A DNA stretch of 64,000 bases, taken from positions 62,001 to 126,000 of the forward strand of contig NZ_FNZM01000019.1 of NCBI RefSeq assembly GCF_900109265.1. Direction: 5' to 3'. The stretch comes from Paraburkholderia tropica (GTDB lineage: Bacteria; Pseudomonadota; Gammaproteobacteria; Burkholderiales; Burkholderiaceae). Both the position numbers and the translations under genes were made by a program. Positions within the stretch are counted from its first letter, which is position 1, and the number at the start of each line of letters is the position of its first letter. Below, in pieces: positions 55,550 to 63,994 of this stretch. The notes under the pieces are model-generated. The model saw only the letters and a list, made by a program, of their open reading frames with translations, was not told where the DNA came from and made no database searches.

Positions 55550-56404
55550 ATGTCGAACGTTGCACACTCAACCGATTCGGCCACGGTCGCTGAGCGCGTA
55601 CGCGAGCTGATGAGCCGTCACGGCATTGGTAAACGTCAGCAAACGACCGAGCTATGCCGGATTCTCGATCTGAGCTTTTCCCAGGGGCACCGCAAGCTGC
55701 GCGGCAACAGTCCGTGGACGCTCGCGCAAATCAAGAAGGTGGCTGAAGCATTCGGCGAACCGGCGGGCCAGTTGTTCGGCGGCCAGTTGCTCGATCCGGG
55801 CATGGTCGGCGCGAGCGCCCAGGAAGCGCTGCTGTGCGTGAGCGCGGCGGAACTGCCATGCACGGCGTGGATCGGCGCGCCCGTGGAGCCGGGCAGCCGC
55901 CCGGACTTCGTCGCCTATGAAAAGCAGGGCCAATGGCGCGTGGTGCGCCCCGACGGCGCGCTCTACCAGAACGCGCGCGACGTGCACAAGATCGAGATTT
56001 ATCCGCGCCGCGCCGAAGCGGACAAGCCGCTGATCGCCGTCGTCGACGACGATCAGGCTTCCGCCGACAACCTGCGCGACTATCTGGAGCACAGCGGCTA
56101 CACGGCCCACGCGCTCTACGGCCTCGCGGCGTTCGGCGAGGCGCTGGAGCAGCACGTGTTCGACGGCGTGGTGATCGACTGGCTGTTCGGCAATCAGACC
56201 GCCGCCGACGCGATCCGCCAGGTGCGCGCCTCCGAAAACCCAGAAGCGCCCATTTTCGTGCTCACCGGCGAACTGCTGACGGGCAAGGCGAGCGAATCGG
56301 AAATCAGCCAGGTGGTGCGCCACTACAACGTGGCCTGCTACGAAAAACCGGCGCGCATGGCGATCCTCGTCGCCGATCTCGGCAAGCGTCTGAACCGCGC
56401 CTAG
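55550..56404 (+). CDS. HTH-receiver response regulator (reversed domain order)
   Basis: A 284-residue regulator in which the DNA-binding part comes first. Residues 10-75 look like a helix-turn-helix of the XRE-like kind (KRQQTTELCRILDLSFSQGH then NSPWTLAQIKKVAEAFG). The middle (about 85-155) may be a small sensory region. The C-terminal receiver domain (about 160-280) has the acidic pocket VVDDDQAS, the likely phospho-accepting aspartate in GVVIDWLFGN, and the conserved lysine in CYEKPAR. Its stop overlaps the stop of the convergent hybrid kinase gene (shared CTAG). The kinase and this gene are likely partners. Target genes are unknown. Confidence 0.85.
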   Translation: MSNVAHSTDSATVAERVRELMSRHGIGKRQQTTELCRILDLSFSQGHRKLRGNSPWTLAQIKKVAEAFGEPAGQLFGGQLLDPGMVGASAQEALLCVSAAELPCTAWIGAPVEPGSRPDFVAYEKQGQWRVVRPDGALYQNARDVHKIEIYPRRAEADKPLIAVVDDDQASADNLRDYLEHSGYTAHALYGLAAFGEALEQHVFDGVVIDWLFGNQTAADAIRQVRASENPEAPIFVLTGELLTGKASESEISQVVRHYNVACYEKPARMAILVADLGKRLNRA

Positions 56405-58269
56405 CCCGGCATGCGCGCCTCGCGCGGCGCGCTGAGCGCCCGCTGCAGCGCCGCGCGCAGCACTTCGTAATGCAAGGGCTTGGCGAGCGCCGCGAAAAAG
56501 CGGTTCTCGCCTTCGACAGCCATGCTCGCCAGCGCGGCGACGTCGGCGCTCACGGCGATCACGCGCGGCGACACCGCCCGCCGCCCGCCCTTGCGCGCCT
56601 CCAGGCCGGCGAGAAATGCGTAACCGTCGCGGCCCGGCATGTGCAGATCGAGCAGCACCACGTCGCAGGGCGACTCGGCGAGCAGCGCCAGCGCGCTGTC
56701 GGTATCGCCCGCCGCGCGCGTCGCGTAGCCCATGTGCGTCACCATTTCGCAGAGCGACTCGCGCACCAGCGGGTTGTCGTCCACCACCATCACCTGTGGC
56801 GGCGCCCACAGCGCCTGGATCGGCGTCGCCTCGGGACCGGCCTCGGGCGCTTCGATGGCGGCGACCGGAATCGTCACCGTGAAGGTCGTGCCCTCGCCCA
56901 CGCGGCTATCGGTGTCGATATGCCCGCCGAACAGCTCCACCAGCCCGCGCACGATCGCGAGCCCCATGCCCGCGCCCTCGTAGCGCCGCGAGCGCGACGT
57001 GTCGAGCTGCGTGAACTCCTTGAAGATCAGCGGAATCTGCGCCGCCGCCACGCCCGGCCCGGTGTCGCTGACCTTGATCGCGAGCGTCTGCGCGGGCGCG
57101 GTCGAGGCGCGCGGCAGCACGCCCGGCGCCGGACCGCTGAGCGCGAATTCGATGCTCACCGAGCCGCGCTCGGTATAGCGGATCGCGTTGGTCACGAGGT
57201 TGTTGGCGATCTGGCGGATGCGGTGCGGATCGGCCAGCACGCAGCGGTGCGCGCCGTGCCACGCGTGCGCTAACGCCAGCCCGCGGGCGCGCGCGGCCTG
57301 CTCGTTTTCGTCGACGATCGATTGCAGCAGTTCGCGCGGATCGAACTCCTCCGGACGCAGTTCGAGCTTGCCCGCGCCGAGCCGCGCGTAGTCGGTGAGG
57401 TCCTTCATCTGCGCTTCGAGCTGGCGCGCGGCGGTTTCGAGCCGCCCGATCACCTTGCGGTCCGATTCCGAATGCGAGTGGAAGCCGAGCAGTTCGATCG
57501 ACGAGACGATCGCATGCAGCGGCGTGCGCAACTCGTGGCTGATCATGCCGAGGAACGCGTCCTTGGCCATGCTCGCCTCGCGCGCGGCGCGGGTCGCCTG
57601 GTGCTCGGCTTCGAGCGCGGCGTGCTGCTGCCGGATCAGGCGCGTGCGCCGGTAGCCGTTCATGACGAGCAGCGCGGCGGCGGCGGCCGACAGCACCAGC
57701 AGCACGAGGCCCGCCGCGAACAGTTCGCGGCGCTTGGCGATGAAGTCGCGGCGGATCGCCTCGCGTTCGGTCACGTCGGCGAAGCGGCGGTTCAGCGCGA
57801 GATCGGTCACGGCGCTCCAGCGCGCGTCGAGCGCTTCGAGCATCGGCACCGCGCGCTCGGGACGCTCGGACAGCATGGCGATTTCGGCGTCGAACGGCGC
57901 AATGGTCGCATCGATCGCGTCGAGGTCCTCTGCCTGGCGCTTCATCAGCGAAGGCGTGGCGACGAGCGAGCGCGTCGAGCCCTTCATCACGTTGAGCTTC
58001 GATTGCAGGACTTCGTAGCGCAGCCGCACCTTGTCGATGTCGCGGTCGATGCCGTCGGCGTAGATCAGCAACTGGCTCTCGAAACGCGAATAGGCGAGCT
58101 GCATCTGCGCGGCGTCCCAGTACAGGCCGTCGTAGTTGCCGGTGAGGCGCTGCACCACCTGCGGATTGAGCAGGTTCGCGTAGAGCAGATAGCCGACCGC
58201 GGCGAGCGGCGGCGCGAGCGCGACGACCCAGATCAGTACGTGCAGGAAGCGGCGCAGCGGGCGTTGCAT
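56401..58269 (-). CDS. Hybrid sensor histidine kinase
   Basis: A 622-residue membrane kinase. Two membrane helices (about 10-32 and 185-205) enclose a periplasmic loop of about 150 residues that is predicted to be helical. Then follow a short coiled segment, the dimerisation domain with the phospho-accepting His in MISHELRTPLH (near residue 243), the HATPase domain (NNLVTNAIRYTERG, VSDTGPGV, GAGMGLAIVRGLVELFGG) and a C-terminal receiver domain with its Asp in VVLLDLHMPGRDG. The ATG at 58269 is seven bases downstream of the stop of a molybdopterin-fold gene, so they form one unit. The convergent HTH-receiver protein is a likely final target. Confidence 0.93.
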   Translation of the reverse strand: MQRPLRRFLHVLIWVVALAPPLAAVGYLLYANLLNPQVVQRLTGNYDGLYWDAAQMQLAYSRFESQLLIYADGIDRDIDKVRLRYEVLQSKLNVMKGSTRSLVATPSLMKRQAEDLDAIDATIAPFDAEIAMLSERPERAVPMLEALDARWSAVTDLALNRRFADVTEREAIRRDFIAKRRELFAAGLVLLVLSAAAAALLVMNGYRRTRLIRQQHAALEAEHQATRAAREASMAKDAFLGMISHELRTPLHAIVSSIELLGFHSHSESDRKVIGRLETAARQLEAQMKDLTDYARLGAGKLELRPEEFDPRELLQSIVDENEQAARARGLALAHAWHGAHRCVLADPHRIRQIANNLVTNAIRYTERGSVSIEFALSGPAPGVLPRASTAPAQTLAIKVSDTGPGVAAAQIPLIFKEFTQLDTSRSRRYEGAGMGLAIVRGLVELFGGHIDTDSRVGEGTTFTVTIPVAAIEAPEAGPEATPIQALWAPPQVMVVDDNPLVRESLCEMVTHMGYATRAAGDTDSALALLAESPCDVVLLDLHMPGRDGYAFLAGLEARKGGRRAVSPRVIAVSADVAALASMAVEGENRFFAALAKPLHYEVLRAALQRALSAPREARMPG

Positions 58270-58276
58270 GGCGGTG

Positions 58277-58846
58277 TCAAGGCTTGATGGTCATCGACAC
58301 GATCTGCCAGGCGAACTTGGCGTCGCCGGCCGCGCCGTCGAGTTCGAGCGGAAACTGGTCGCGCGGATAGATCAGGAACAGCGGGCCGAAGTCGCTCACC
58401 TTCAGGCGCTTGCCGTTCATCGCATAGGCCAGCACCACGCCGTAACGGCGCGCGTCGGCGACCGGCACGACGCAGGTGTAGTCGTCGATCGTGTGGATCT
58501 CGATCTGGCTGCCGTAAGCGCCGACGGTTTTCAGCACGTCGGCGAGCAGCGGGCCGGTGAAGGTCGAACGCGGCGTCCAGGTCGTCGACGTGGAGATCGC
58601 GTGCGTGGGCAGCGCGAGCAACTGCTGCTCGCTGAAATGATAGGTGTCGTGCGTGGCGTTGTTGGTGACGCGCACCTGGCCGTTCACGTCGAGCTTCAGC
58701 CCGCCGCCGGTCGCAGTGGACGCAGCGGACGCCGCGAACGCGGTTCGCGCCGGCAGCGCGGCGGCGGCCAGCGCAGCCGTGAAGGCCGAGGCGAGCGCGC
58801 CGGTGAAACGCCGGCGCGCGGGACTGGCGGGCTGCGCGGGGTGCAT
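58277..58846 (-). CDS. Periplasmic molybdopterin-oxidoreductase-fold protein
   Basis: About 189 residues when started at the ATG at 58846, whose first residues (RRRFTGALASAFTAALAAAALP) look like a Tat or Sec signal; ATGs further upstream to 59059 are possible and none has a good ribosome site. The mature part (STFTGPLLADVLKTVGAYG, DYTCVVPVADARRYGVVLAYAMNGKRL, FGPLFLIYP) matches the sulfite-oxidase-like molybdopterin-binding domain but is short. The only cysteine is in DYTCVVP; where full enzymes have the molybdenum-binding cysteine near the start of the domain, no cysteine is seen here. It precedes the hybrid kinase by seven bases and may be a sensor protein of that kinase. Confidence 0.8.
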   Translation of the reverse strand: MHPAQPASPARRRFTGALASAFTAALAAAALPARTAFAASAASTATGGGLKLDVNGQVRVTNNATHDTYHFSEQQLLALPTHAISTSTTWTPRSTFTGPLLADVLKTVGAYGSQIEIHTIDDYTCVVPVADARRYGVVLAYAMNGKRLKVSDFGPLFLIYPRDQFPLELDGAAGDAKFAWQIVSMTIKP

Positions 58847-59224
58847 GAACCGCGTGGACGGCACAGCGTGCGGCGTGCCCTGGAACTCGCCGTGCGGCGC
58901 GTCTTGCGCCGCATCGTGCCGGACAGCCGGCCGGTCATCGGGATACTGCATCTGCTCGGGCCCCCTGGCGCATCGAATCGTCATCTGGTCGTGTGGTGCG
59001 CTGGCGCGCGCCGCCGGTCTGCATAGGCCGGCAAGCATAGGCATAATATCGTCAAACATTGACCCGACAATAGACGGCGCGTTCGGACGGCTTGCACGCT
59101 TTTGCGCCTATGTGCGCGCGAGCTTCCCCGCAACGGAGCGCTACGGACCGCAACAAGCCGCAGCGGTCCGCAACGGTCTGCAACGCGCCGTCTCACCTGC
59201 CGCTTCAAGCGCCGCTTTGCCCAA

Positions 59225-60172
59225 ATGAACAAACCCGTCGTTCCGCTCACCTACGAACAGCTCGACCAGTGGGTCGAATCGCTGCAGCCGCTTCTCGTCG
59301 AGGAAAATTTCGCCTGTGTCGTGGGCATCCTGCGCGGCGGCGCGCCGCTCGCGCTGATGGTTTCGCATGCAACCGGCGCGGGCGTCGCGTTCCTGCGCTA
59401 CACGCGCGAAACGCGCGAGGTGCGCTGGGATTCCACGCTGCCGATGCCCGAGCCGGGCGCGAAAGTGCTGGTCTGCGAGGACATCGCCGGACGCGGCCAT
59501 ACGCTCGTCGACTGCATCGCGTTCCTGCGCGAGCACGGCCTGCAGGTGCGCACGCTCACCGGCGCGTACGACGACCTCTCGCGCCTGCGCCCCGACTATT
59601 CGATCGACGCAAGCGGCTATTTCGCGCTGTTCCCGTGGGAGCGCCAGGCCTACACCGACCGCTATCGCGCCGACTGGGTGCGCGAGGGCGCAAGCGAAGG
59701 CTCGCGCATGGCCGACGACCACGAATACGCGGTCTACGCGATCGACCTCGACGGCATCCTGCTGCCCGACATACCACTCGCGCGCTACGACGAAGACCTC
59801 GACGGCGCGCTCGCCGAACGCGACGCGCTGGTGCCGTTCGAGCGCATTCCCGACATCGACCTCAAGCACGCGCGCGCGATCATCACGGGGCGCCCCGAAC
59901 TCGACCGCGAGCGCACTCAGGCGTGGCTCGATCGCCACGGCTTCGGCCATCTGGAACTGGTGATGCGCGCGCCCGGCGAGCACGACGAGTCGGTGCAAGG
60001 CGCGGCCACGCACAAGGCCGCGGCCGCCGTGCGCTGCGGCGTCACGCATTTCATCGAGAGCGATCCGGTGCAGGCGATCTTCATCGCCCAGCGCGCGCCG
60101 CTGCTGCGCGTGATCTGGTGGAACGCCCAGGCGCGCAGCGGCACGCTGATCGGCGCCTCGGCCTGGGGTTGA
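59225..60172 (+). CDS. Phosphoribosyltransferase-HAD fusion
   Basis: A 315-residue protein in two parts. Residues 1-150 form a phosphoribosyltransferase fold with the PRPP-binding motif VLVCEDIAGRGHTL (81-94). Residues 165-315 have the look of a HAD hydrolase: AIDLDGILLPDI with the two aspartates D174 and D176, AIITGRPELDRERT and a final THFIESDPVQAIFIA. Each half alone is well known. Together they suggest a protein that makes or takes apart a phosphorylated nucleotide-like compound, but no substrate can be named. The ATG at 59225 (MNKPVVPLTYEQLD) is preferred since the folded part starts there. It ends nine bases before the convergent helicase gene stop. Confidence 0.85.
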   Translation: MNKPVVPLTYEQLDQWVESLQPLLVEENFACVVGILRGGAPLALMVSHATGAGVAFLRYTRETREVRWDSTLPMPEPGAKVLVCEDIAGRGHTLVDCIAFLREHGLQVRTLTGAYDDLSRLRPDYSIDASGYFALFPWERQAYTDRYRADWVREGASEGSRMADDHEYAVYAIDLDGILLPDIPLARYDEDLDGALAERDALVPFERIPDIDLKHARAIITGRPELDRERTQAWLDRHGFGHLELVMRAPGEHDESVQGAATHKAAAAVRCGVTHFIESDPVQAIFIAQRAPLLRVIWWNAQARSGTLIGASAWG

Positions 60173-60181
60173 GCGCGCCGC

Positions 60182-61897
60182 CTAGCCTTCCTTGCCGCCC
60201 GTTCTGAGCGCGGGCGCAAGCGGCTCGTGACCGAGCAGGCGCGCCGCGCGCGGCGACGCCACCACGATCAGCTTCATGGTCGCGCGCGTCGCGCCCACGA
60301 ACAGTTTGCGCACCGCGCGTTCGTCGAGCGTGTCGAAATCGACGTCGGTGAGAATCACGCACGGCGCCGACTGCCCCTTGAAGCGATAGATCGAATCGAG
60401 CAGCAGGTCGCCGTCGCGATACTGCGGCACGCCGAACAGGTCGTACTCGCCCGTGAAGCTGCGCAGCCGATGCGGCCCCAGATGATCGAGCGCCGTGAAA
60501 TGCGAGTGCTCGCGGCCGCGAAACGACAGCACCACGATGTCCTGCTTGCGAAAGCCGAGCGCCAGCGCCTGCGTGACCGCGCGGCGCGTCGCGGCGACCA
60601 CGGTGGATTCGCCCTCGCCTTCGTCCGTCGCTTTGTCCGTCGCTTCGTCCCACGCGAACACCGTCACCTCCGAGCCGCCAAACGGACTGGCCGCCGACAA
60701 CCCGGCCAGCGCGGGCACCGTCGCGCCCGCCACGTCGCGCAAGAACGCGAGGATGTCGCGCGGACTGCGATAGTTCGTGGTCTCGCGCAGCACGGTCCAG
60801 CCCGGCAGCGCAACCGGCTCGCGCACGTAGAGATTCTGCAGCGGATCTTCGAGCCACCACCAAGCCGCGCCCGGCCGCAACAGCCGCGCGAGCGCCTCGA
60901 CCCACGCCTGCTGAAAATCCTGCCCCTCGTCGACGATCACGACGTCGAACTGCCAGCGCGCGTCGATCGGCGTCTGCGCGAAGCGCTGCTCCAGCGTCTC
61001 GAACACGTTCGCGCCCTCGAAATCGGGCACGTGGCCGCCGTCGCGCGCGACCCAGTCGCAGAGCTGGTGATAGTTCGCCACCTTCACCTCGGGCGGCGCG
61101 ACTTTCGCGATGTGATCCGCGAGCGGCCGGTTGAAGCAGACGTAGAGCGTGCGCTGACCGCGCGCGAGCGCGTCCTGCATCACCTGCAACGCGAGCTGCG
61201 TCTTGCCCGAGCCCGCCGTGCCGATCACGCGCAGCCGGAACGGCGCGAACTCCAGCCGCCGCGCCCAGGTGGCGAGCCCGCCCGCAAGCCGCGTGACGAG
61301 CGTGCCCGCCGCGCCCACGAGCGCGCTGGCGTCGGGCGTGAGCGCGAGTTCATCGGCGAGAAAATGGTGGACCTTGGCGGCGCTCGGCAGACGCGCTTCG
61401 TCGGCGGGCAGCGCCTCGCGGATGATCGCCGCGAGCTGCCCCTTGCGCGTGGCGTCGACGATGCGGGCCGGATTCACGCCCGCGATCGCCGGATCGCGCA
61501 CCACGTGATCGGGACAATAAAAGAGTTCTTCGAGGTGATAGGTGCCCGCGCCGAACGCCGCCGTGAAACGCCGGTGCAGCCCTTCCATGGTGCGCGCGAG
61601 CGCCACCGCGACGTTGCGCTCGGTCTGCATGTACGCCTTCACGAGACCGTCTTTCGTTTCGCGCAGAAAGCCGGTTTTCTGCTCGACGATCATCACGCGC
61701 CCCGACGGACTGACGATCGCGAAATCGGCTTCGCCGAACACCGAAAACCCTTCGGCGAGGCGCGTCCAGTGCACGCCGTGATAGACGGTGTAGCCCGCCG
61801 GCAAGCCGCGTTCGAGCAGCGCGAGCGTCTCGCGTTCGCGCGCGGCGGCGCCGGTGGCTTCGAGATGCTGCCAGTCGTCGGGGACAATCCGGGCCAT
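60182..61897 (-). CDS. NERD-domain SF1 helicase-like protein
   Basis: A 571-residue fusion. The N-terminal part (about 20-150) has the pattern of the NERD nuclease-related domain, GEADFAIVSPSGRVMIVEQKTG (D58, then E72-x-K74), like the PD-(D/E)xK fold. The following helicase part has Walker A GTAGSGKTQLAL (about 225), Walker B IVDEGQDFQ, a Q-rich loop and the late motifs YRFKGQSAPCVILTD and LFVGATRA. These are SF1/UvrD features. It may cut or unwind DNA in repair or in defence against foreign DNA. It stands alone, with no defence neighbours. The ATG at 61897 begins MARIVPDDWQ. Confidence 0.87.
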   Translation of the reverse strand: MARIVPDDWQHLEATGAAARERETLALLERGLPAGYTVYHGVHWTRLAEGFSVFGEADFAIVSPSGRVMIVEQKTGFLRETKDGLVKAYMQTERNVAVALARTMEGLHRRFTAAFGAGTYHLEELFYCPDHVVRDPAIAGVNPARIVDATRKGQLAAIIREALPADEARLPSAAKVHHFLADELALTPDASALVGAAGTLVTRLAGGLATWARRLEFAPFRLRVIGTAGSGKTQLALQVMQDALARGQRTLYVCFNRPLADHIAKVAPPEVKVANYHQLCDWVARDGGHVPDFEGANVFETLEQRFAQTPIDARWQFDVVIVDEGQDFQQAWVEALARLLRPGAAWWWLEDPLQNLYVREPVALPGWTVLRETTNYRSPRDILAFLRDVAGATVPALAGLSAASPFGGSEVTVFAWDEATDKATDEGEGESTVVAATRRAVTQALALGFRKQDIVVLSFRGREHSHFTALDHLGPHRLRSFTGEYDLFGVPQYRDGDLLLDSIYRFKGQSAPCVILTDVDFDTLDERAVRKLFVGATRATMKLIVVASPRAARLLGHEPLAPALRTGGKEG

Positions 61898-62084
61898 ATG
61901 CGTTTCTCGTCACGTTGTGCAGCGGCTATTCTACGTAATGCGGCCCGTGCGGCGCGCGCGCGAAAATCGCGCGCCCGATCGTGTATCGTGGCGAACCCGG
62001 CCGACGCGCGCCCTGCGCGCCGCGCGCATTTTTTTCACGCTGCAATTCACGCAGCGATTCACGCTGTCAAGGAGAGTGGTCCAG

Positions 62085-62711
62085 ATGATCAAAATCTGGG
62101 GACGCGCCAATTCGGTGAACGTCCAGAAAGTCCTGTGGTGCTGCGACGAACTCGTGCTGCCGTTCGAGCGCATCGACGCGGGCGGCAAGTTTGGCCGCCT
62201 CGACGAACCCGCCTATCTGTCGATGAACCCGAACGCCAAAGTGCCGACGCTCGTCGACGGCAATTTCGTGCTGTGGGAATCGAACGCGATCCTGCGCTAT
62301 CTGGCGATGGAATACGGCCCGTCGAGCCTGCTCTACCCGACCGAGCCGAAAGTGCGCGCGGGCATCGAGCGCTGGCTCGACTGGTCGATCGGCACGCTCG
62401 CGCCCGCCGAACGGCCGCTTTTCATCGCGCTCGTGCGCACGCCCGCGGACAAGCGCGACGCCATTCAGATCGCCGCCGACCTGGAGAACGTGGCCGCGCA
62501 ATGGACGCTGCTCGACCGCCATCTGCAAGGCCGCTTCTTTCTGGAGAACGACCGCTTCTCGCTCGCCGACATCGTGCTCGGGTCGTTCGCGCGGCGCTGG
62601 TTCGGGCTCGAAGGCATCGAGCGGCCCGCGCTGCCGAACCTCGAACGCTGGTATCAGCGGCTGGCGCAGCGCGAGGGCTTCCGCAAGTACATCGGCTTGC
62701 CGCTGAGCTGA
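62085..62711 (+). CDS. Glutathione S-transferase family protein
   Basis: A 208-residue protein with the thioredoxin-like N-terminal domain (SVNVQKVLWCCDELVLPFE, LSMNPNAKVPTLVDG, LWESNAILRYLA) and the helical C-terminal domain (ending LERWYQRLAQREGFRKY). It joins glutathione to reactive compounds or acts as a peroxidase. The active residue is probably the Ser in RANSVNVQK; the Cys pair in LWCCDE is not at the usual place. The ATG at 62085 follows AAGGAG at some distance. Its substrate is unknown. Confidence 0.94.
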   Translation: MIKIWGRANSVNVQKVLWCCDELVLPFERIDAGGKFGRLDEPAYLSMNPNAKVPTLVDGNFVLWESNAILRYLAMEYGPSSLLYPTEPKVRAGIERWLDWSIGTLAPAERPLFIALVRTPADKRDAIQIAADLENVAAQWTLLDRHLQGRFFLENDRFSLADIVLGSFARRWFGLEGIERPALPNLERWYQRLAQREGFRKYIGLPLS

Positions 62712-62766
62712 TCGCCGCGTCGCGCGGGCTCCGGCGGCGGGCCGGGCGCGCGCGCGACGCGACCCG

Positions 62767-62772
62767 TATAAT
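62767..62772 (+). promoter_or_regulatory. Perfect -10 box directly before the zur start
   Basis: TATAAT ends seven bases before the ATG of zur. No -35 match and no ribosome site are seen. A start of transcription 6-7 bases after the box would lie at the ATG itself, so the mRNA may be leaderless. Confidence 0.6.
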
Positions 62773-62778
62773 TACGGC

Positions 62779-63411
62779 ATGAAGACAGCAAAACCGTCCC
62801 CGGATAGCGCGGCGCCTCACTCGCACGAGGCGCACGCGGCGCATGAGCCTGCGCACGACCATGACCACGATCACGCGCACGCTCACGCGGCGCACGATCA
62901 TCGTCATGCTCCGGACGGCGCCTCGCTCGACACCGCGCTCGAAATGGCCGAAGCCTATTGCCGCGAGCGCGGCGAAAAGCTCACGCCGATCCGCCGCAAG
63001 GTGCTCGAACTGCTGCTCGCCTCGGGCCGCGCGACCAAAGCCTATTCGCTACTCGACGAAATGCGCCAGATCCATCCGGGATCGGCGCCGCCCACGGTGT
63101 ATCGCGCGCTCGACTTTCTGCTCTCGGCGGGCCTGATTCACCGCATCGAATCGATCAACGCGTTCGCGGTCTGTCACGACCTGACGCAATGCCAGCACGG
63201 CATTCTGGTGGTGTGCCAGCAATGCGGCAACGTCACCGAACTGCACGAGCCCAAGCTGCGTCAGGCGCTGGTCGCGCAGATCGAAGCGGCGGGCTACCGG
63301 CTCTCCGGCGAGGGCATCGAACTCAAGGGCGTCTGCGCGCAATGCCAGGCGGCCGAAGTCTCGGCCGCCAAACCGGCCGCCGCGCCGCCCTCCGAGACCA
63401 CGCACTCCTGA
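62779..63411 (+). CDS. zur: Zinc uptake regulator Zur (Fur family)
   Basis: A 210-residue Fur-family repressor. A histidine-rich region (residues 14-45, with the alternating HDHDHDHAHAHAAHDHRH run) precedes the DNA-binding winged helix (about 50-120, PIRRKVLELLLASGRATKAYSLL, PPTVYRALDFLLSAGLIHRI). The C-terminal dimer domain holds zinc sites: HDLTQCQHG, CQQCGNVTEL and CAQCQ. The absence of Fur-type iron marks and the HDH(C)-type N-terminus favour Zur. It represses zinc-uptake genes when zinc is plentiful; the His-rich start may bind extra zinc. No uptake genes are in the window. Confidence 0.9.
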   Translation: MKTAKPSPDSAAPHSHEAHAAHEPAHDHDHDHAHAHAAHDHRHAPDGASLDTALEMAEAYCRERGEKLTPIRRKVLELLLASGRATKAYSLLDEMRQIHPGSAPPTVYRALDFLLSAGLIHRIESINAFAVCHDLTQCQHGILVVCQQCGNVTELHEPKLRQALVAQIEAAGYRLSGEGIELKGVCAQCQAAEVSAAKPAAAPPSETTHS

Positions 63412-63580
63412 GCGCGTTCGCGCGGAACGTCGGACCCGTTCGCGGTTCGACGTTTTCCGGCATTTCCACCGTCAATGGCTGCGACGCCGCACACGCGCCC
63501 ATCCGCGGCGCGGGGGCCGCGTGGCGTGTCGCGCGCGAGCGGCGGCGCCGGGCTTCACCCCGGCTGGCCGCTCGACGCGT

Positions 63581-63994
63581 TCAGAAGGACGACTGGCGGG
63601 CGTCGATCGCGTCGCTGAGCAACGCGACCAGCGCTTCCGGCTTGGCCGGTTTGGTCATGAAATGCTGGAAGCCTTCGCCGATGCTGCGCAAACGCCAGCT
63701 CTCTTCGGTGTGGCCCGTGAGCGCCACCGCGACGGCCGGCGCGTGATCGCCGCGTATCTCGTGGTCGCGCAGACGCTGGATCAGGTAGAAGCCGTCCATC
63801 GCGGGCAGATCGAGATCGCAGACCACCGCGTCGGGAAGCAGCCGGAGCGCTGCTTCGACACCGGTTTCGGCGTCCTCCACCGCAACGACGCGGGCTCCTT
63901 CGGCCTCCAGCAGCGAGGCGAGCGAGTCCCGGCTTTGCGGGTCGTCTTCGACCAGCACGATGGTCGTCTGGTCGAGTTTGTGTACTGCGTTCAT
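63581..63994 (-). CDS. Single-domain response regulator
   Basis: A 137-residue protein that is only a receiver domain: acidic pocket VEDDPQ (residues 15-20), the phospho-accepting aspartate in VVCDLDLPAMDG (near residue 60) and the conserved Lys in FMTKPAKPEAL. It begins MNAVHKLDQTTI and has no output domain, so it probably passes phosphate on or acts by protein contact, like CheY or SpdR-type relays. The partner kinase is not in the window (the hybrid kinase at 56401 is a candidate only by distance). The ATG is close to the right edge, and upstream sequence is not visible. Confidence 0.92.
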   Translation of the reverse strand: MNAVHKLDQTTIVLVEDDPQSRDSLASLLEAEGARVVAVEDAETGVEAALRLLPDAVVCDLDLPAMDGFYLIQRLRDHEIRGDHAPAVAVALTGHTEESWRLRSIGEGFQHFMTKPAKPEALVALLSDAIDARQSSF

